A DNA stretch of 35,350 nucleotides from Prevotella sp. (GTDB lineage Bacteria; Bacteroidota; Bacteroidia; Bacteroidales; Bacteroidaceae). Below, piece after piece: positions 33,494 to 35,350 of the stretch (positions are counted from its first letter, which is position 1; the number at the start of each line of letters is the position of its first letter). Position numbers and translations under genes: made by a program. The stretch covers positions 1 to 35,350 of the forward strand of contig JAFULM010000014.1 of the NCBI GenBank assembly GCA_017483185.1, written 5' to 3'. The notes below the pieces were generated by a model, which was given only the letters and a program-made list of their open reading frames with translations, ran no database searches and had not been told where the DNA came from.

Positions 33494-33504
33494 GTTCCAC
33501 GCTT
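33494..33504. other. Possible right attachment site core (attR candidate)
   Basis: GTTCCACGCTT repeats the sequence at 12298-12308 in the same orientation, between the integrase promoter and the next plus-strand gene. With its partner it would give an element of about 21.2 kb. Chance repeats of this length are possible. Confidence 0.25.
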
Positions 33505-33554
33505 TTTTATATCATTATCTTTAAACCCCAAAACTATTAACCAGTTTATTTTTT

Positions 33555-34718
33555 ATGAGGAAGCCATTAATTATTACATTGCTGTCGGTTCCTGCCGTTA
33601 TGTATTCACAGGACTTGATAGTGAAAAGCGATGGGAGTGAGATACAGGCCAAGGTACTGAGTGTCGAGGAGAGCAAGGTCTGCTATAAGAAATGGACCAA
33701 CCAAAGCGGGCCCACTTATTCACTCAACACGGACAAAATATTTATGATAAAGTATGAAAACGGCGAAAAGGATGTATTCTCTGGCAATAAGGACAGCGGA
33801 AAAGCGTCCGCCGCTGACGATGACGCCGACGGATATGTCGAAAAACAGCCTGCCGCCAACAATGCGGAGCTGGTAATGAAGTACAATCCCAAGGTGGAAT
33901 TCAATCTAAAACGGAAAGATAGCAAGACAAAATACTGCTTTCCTGTCATGGGAGTGGAGCCTTCGTCCGTCCTGTCTAATGAGGATGTGGAGATGAGTTT
34001 CGTGAGAAAGGCAGCTCCATCAAACTATGGGTCTGTGGCTTTACGATATTATATAGAGATAAAGAACAAGACAAGCAAGATTATATATGTTGATAAAGGC
34101 AACAGTTTCAGGAGTGTCAACAACATCTCCACCCCTTTTTATGACCCCAAACAGGTTAGTGTCTCAACGGGCGGAGGGTCCGGTGCGAGCATGGGACTTG
34201 GCAGTGTGGCAGGCGCATTGGGCGTAGGCGGCCTTATAGGAGACTTAGCCGGCGGCCTGTCTGTTGGCGGCGGCACATCATCTTCAGTGTCAACGACCTA
34301 CACCCAACAGCGAATACTCGCCATACCGCCACACAGTTCGGTATACATCTCGGAACACATGTGGGATAATTACAAAGGGAATAAGTGGAAACAGATATCA
34401 GAGGCTGAAGATTTCAGAATTGAACCAAAGAATGGAGAGCGTTTCTTTAAGGAGGAATGTATTGAATATACCGCCGAGAACTCTCCGTGTAAGTACAAAT
34501 ACTTCATAAAATACTCAACATCATCTGACTTCCGAACCTACTCTTCTATAAATGCGAACCTGTATGCAAGATATATTATAGCGAAAGGAGTATACACTAA
34601 TTACGGTGAAAATAATTGGTCTTCTGAAAAATATATGAATAAATGCTACAACGATATAATTCCGAATTTCGTGTCTGTACCGTCAATGATTGTAGGAAGA
34701 TGTAATTACGATTATTGA
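33555..34718 (+). CDS. Secreted protein of unknown function with Gly-rich segment
   Basis: This 387-residue protein starts with a signal peptide (residues 1-18, [17 protein letters not shown], cut near Ser-Gln). A compact N-terminal domain follows ([28 protein letters not shown]) that resembles short repeats of Bacteroidetes surface proteins. Then comes a polar linker rich in Asp and Ala (about 80-105), a beta-rich domain, and a glycine/serine-rich stretch (about 205-245). No enzyme motif is visible. It lies outside the integrases on the opposite strand and is probably a chromosomal neighbour. Function unknown. A remnant of a BspA-like repeat protein begins at its stop codon. Confidence 0.75.
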   Translation: MRKPLIITLLSVPAVMYSQDLIVKSDGSEIQAKVLSVEESKVCYKKWTNQSGPTYSLNTDKIFMIKYENGEKDVFSGNKDSGKASAADDDADGYVEKQPAANNAELVMKYNPKVEFNLKRKDSKTKYCFPVMGVEPSSVLSNEDVEMSFVRKAAPSNYGSVALRYYIEIKNKTSKIIYVDKGNSFRSVNNISTPFYDPKQVSVSTGGGSGASMGLGSVAGALGVGGLIGDLAGGLSVGGGTSSSVSTTYTQQRILAIPPHSSVYISEHMWDNYKGNKWKQISEAEDFRIEPKNGERFFKEECIEYTAENSPCKYKYFIKYSTSSDFRTYSSINANLYARYIIAKGVYTNYGENNWSSEKYMNKCYNDIIPNFVSVPSMIVGRCNYDY

Positions 34719-34869
34719 TGGTTGCACGGGCTTGACGTCGATCACAATGCCCAACAACGTCAAAGAAATCGGAGAGGGCGCTTTCAATAATTGTGCCGGA
34801 CTGACGTCGATTACCCTCCCCAACAGTGTCATGTCAATAGGCGTCGGGGCTTTCGATGGCTGTATTTAG
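34717..34869 (+). pseudogene. Remnant of a BspA-like leucine-rich-repeat (LRR_5) protein
   Basis: From the stop codon of the secreted protein gene the frame at 34717 reads [19 protein letters not shown], then [19 protein letters not shown], then GAFDGCI and a TAG at 34867. These are two BspA-type repeats (GLTSITxPNSVxxIGxxAFxxC). There is no start codon, signal peptide or further repeat, so it is the broken C-terminal end of a once longer surface protein. Confidence 0.75.
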
Positions 34870-35315
34870 AAGGGTGTAACCAACTGCATATAATGAAAAG
34901 CACTTGCAAATAAACCGCTGATTATCAGCATTCTTTGGATTTTAACACTTCGCAGTCAGTTTTTGGTGCTTCGACATTTTCCGCATAAATTTGTGACGTA
35001 TTTCTATCGCGGTGAATGTACGAGGTTTTATTTTTGCCACAAAATTCAAGTCCGGCGACAAAGGTTGACAACGGTTCACAGACAGCGACAAAAGGCTGGG
35101 CGAAATGCGAAGGTTGTCACAAAAGTTAAGCAGGTTGATAACAAGTGACAATAGTTGACTTCCGTTCACTTCCCGATGGAATACACAGAAAAGAGTGTAA
35201 AACATTAAAATAACGTGAGTTCGACGAATTATAAGTGCTTGAAAATTTGGTGATTAGCGAAAATTGTTGTAACTTTATAGTGCTCAAATACAAAGAATTA
35301 CAAACAATAATCGCT
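34870..35315. other. Gene-free spacer with short repeats
   Basis: No credible gene is seen. GCGACAAA occurs at 35055-35062 and 35085-35092 (30 bp apart). GTTGACAACGGTTCAC (35064-35079) recurs with three changes at 35154-35169. Several GTTGA/GTGACAA pieces lie between. The part after about 35200 probably belongs to the insertion sequence end. Confidence 0.5.
35055..35169. repeat. Short direct-repeat cluster in spacer
   Basis: Two exact GCGACAAA copies 30 bp apart and two 16-bp copies (13 of 16 identical) 90 bp apart make a repeat-bearing block in the spacer before the transposase. It may be a decayed intergenic repeat. Confidence 0.45.
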
Positions 35316-35350
35316 ATGATCACCGAGGACAAAGTTACAGAATTATTTTG
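35316..35350 (+). CDS. Transposase, IS982-type, N-terminus only (cut by window end)
   Basis: The last 35 nt encode MITEDKVTELF in frame, cut by the window edge. This opening resembles transposases of IS982-type insertion sequences in Bacteroidales, which begin with a similar acidic helix. The call comes from recall of family starts and so is tentative. A TAACTTTA box resembling a -7 element lies about 45 nt upstream. Confidence 0.5.
   Translation, partial: MITEDKVTELF

Noticed and set aside
34942-35205. 87-codon minus-strand frame in the right spacer
   Set aside because: No motif, overlaps short direct repeats, and no ribosome site or promoter; treated as noncoding.

Overview
The window reads as a Bacteroidales chromosome, most likely Prevotella or a close relative. 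The evidence is many promoters of the Bacteroidetes type (TAnnTTTG -7 box), a two-gene tatA-tatC system without tatB, a remnant of a BspA-like leucine-rich-repeat protein, and a Bacteroides-type mobilizable element. No tRNA, rRNA or CRISPR array was seen.

Positions 1-10940 are GC-rich chromosomal genes. On the left, tcdA (minus) diverges from the operon rlmN-pdxA-YbhN-like membrane protein (plus), which ends in a strong hairpin terminator at 4506-4543. A leftward operon converges on it: tatA, tatC, a membrane polyferredoxin, a Tat-signal aldo/keto reductase with ferredoxin domain, a DUF1893 protein and a small ECF-S-like membrane protein. This looks like a Tat exporter encoded with one of its own redox substrates. 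A low-molecular-weight tyrosine phosphatase and a small lipoprotein follow. Positions 10938-12438 hold no convincing protein gene. They contain short GC-rich repeats and a candidate structured RNA of about 385 nt (11876-12261), with its own promoter and a closing helix that joins its two ends.

Positions about 12300-33500 look like an integrated mobilizable element with every gene on the minus strand. From the right: two related tyrosine integrases and an unknown ORF; an AbiEi/AbiEii pair with its own promoter and terminator; a HTH/excisionase-like gene, a DUF3987 ATPase and a Toprim-type primase-like protein; a possible oriT; and a MobV relaxase. The left 10.5 kb is AT-rich cargo: a compact eight-gene array of XRE regulator, FRG-domain protein, McrB-like AAA+ GTPase, McrC/LlaJI-like nuclease, AlbA_2 ATPase/HTH protein, SIR2 NADase, HerA ATPase and Vsr endonuclease. 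Gaps are 34 nt or less and several genes overlap. This is the most interesting part: it joins a methylation-type McrBC module and a SIR2-HerA module under one promoter region, with a Vsr nuclease as a third SIR2-HerA partner. No DNA methyltransferase is encoded anywhere in the window.

To the right are a secreted protein of unknown function, a remnant of a BspA-like repeat protein directly behind it, a repeat-bearing spacer, and the first codons of a probable IS982-type transposase cut by the window end.
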